From positions 1 to 56,928 of the forward strand of contig WGMT01000081.1 of the NCBI GenBank assembly GCA_016124945.1: DNA of 56,928 nt. The letters are read 5' to 3'. The notes under the pieces were generated by a model, which was not told the origin of the DNA, did not search any database, and saw only the letters and a list, made by a program, of their open reading frames with translations. This DNA comes from a bacterium (GTDB taxonomy: Bacteria > Chloroflexota > Anaerolineae > Caldilineales > Caldilineaceae). Of the stretch, positions 56,908-56,928 are shown in pieces. Made by a program: the position numbers and the translations under genes. Numbering within the stretch: the first letter of the stretch is position 1; each line of letters begins with the position of its first letter.

Positions 56908-56928
56908 ATGTCCACAACAACCATAGCA
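56908..56928 (+). CDS. Truncated ORF at the window edge (MSTTTIA...)
   Basis: A new frame starts at ATG 56908 with a perfect AGGAGG 7 nt upstream. Only seven residues are visible. Upstream is a small in-frame leader-like frame and the palindrome CACCCCTTTGGGGTG (56807-56821), and a sequence TGTACAGTGGTTAAGCGAC (56862-56880) that resembles an insertion-sequence end. It may be a transposase gene, but the evidence is thin. Confidence 0.4.

Overview
The window reads as a chromosomal segment of a GC-rich, non-photosynthetic bacterium, most likely a Chloroflexota member of the Anaerolineae/Caldilineae type. This is inferred from gene content only: a ResB-like four-helix protein, sortase- and LysM-type lipoproteins with Thr-Pro-rich linkers (which fits a single-membrane envelope), B12-binding radical SAM paralogues, small PIN toxin-antitoxin modules and a very heavy load of short-tandem-repeat palindromes. 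No rRNA, tRNA or CRISPR array was recognised.

Layout. (1) 1-10347, almost all minus strand: recJ, radA, mtaB, an M20 peptidase, a three-helix membrane protein, a NYN-domain protein and a family 2 glycosyltransferase, separated by repeat elements. (2) 10632-15089: a DinG-type helicase fused to a DnaQ-like exonuclease, then a ResB-like protein. (3) 15086-27126: one long plus-strand run starting with uridine kinase and continuing with four GT4, two GT2 and one further GT-B glycosyltransferase, a flippase and three methyltransferases. Many joints are 4-bp ATGA overlaps, so this looks like one translationally coupled surface-glycan operon. (4) 27207-30307: a VapBC-like pair, a Cas4/AddB-like Fe-S nuclease, a small membrane protein, a DUF1499 lipoprotein and a YcxB-like protein. 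(5) 30416-34559: an ABC importer of the NMT1/SsuA class whose permease is fused in frame to a UbiA/MenA-type prenyltransferase, with a small frameshifted gene inside the cluster. (6) 34800-42528: an ATPase-like protein, an MscS channel, three B12-binding radical SAM enzymes and a NaChBac-type sodium channel. (7) 42552-47587: DUF6883/DUF4926 pair, a stand-alone CHAT-type protease, a second PIN module, a phosphotransferase-fold kinase, a GNAT and a DUF998 protein. (8) 47666-54100, minus strand: sortase, PlsC, LysM lipoprotein, pentapeptide-repeat protein and a DnaE-type polymerase alpha subunit. (9) 54310-56928: an antitoxin-like plus MazG-like pair, a MITE with a perfect 10-bp target duplication, a PIG-L deacetylase, an amidohydrolase and a truncated ORF at the edge.

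The most unusual property is the repeat system. At least fifteen intergenic sites carry inverted-repeat elements whose arms are runs of 7-, 8- or 9-bp direct repeats (CCCCAAT/CCCCAGT, GGTGATT, GACGACG, GTAGTGC, GTAGTCC, GTTGGAGC, GCGGATTGA and others). They hug gene ends: the stop codons of radA, mtaB, the ABC ATPase, the MscS channel and others lie inside or next to them, one start codon does too, and a few tracts are embedded in frame inside genes (a glycosyltransferase and the polymerase). The second notable item is the permease-prenyltransferase fusion, which suggests coupled uptake and prenylation of an aromatic, possibly quinone-precursor, substrate.
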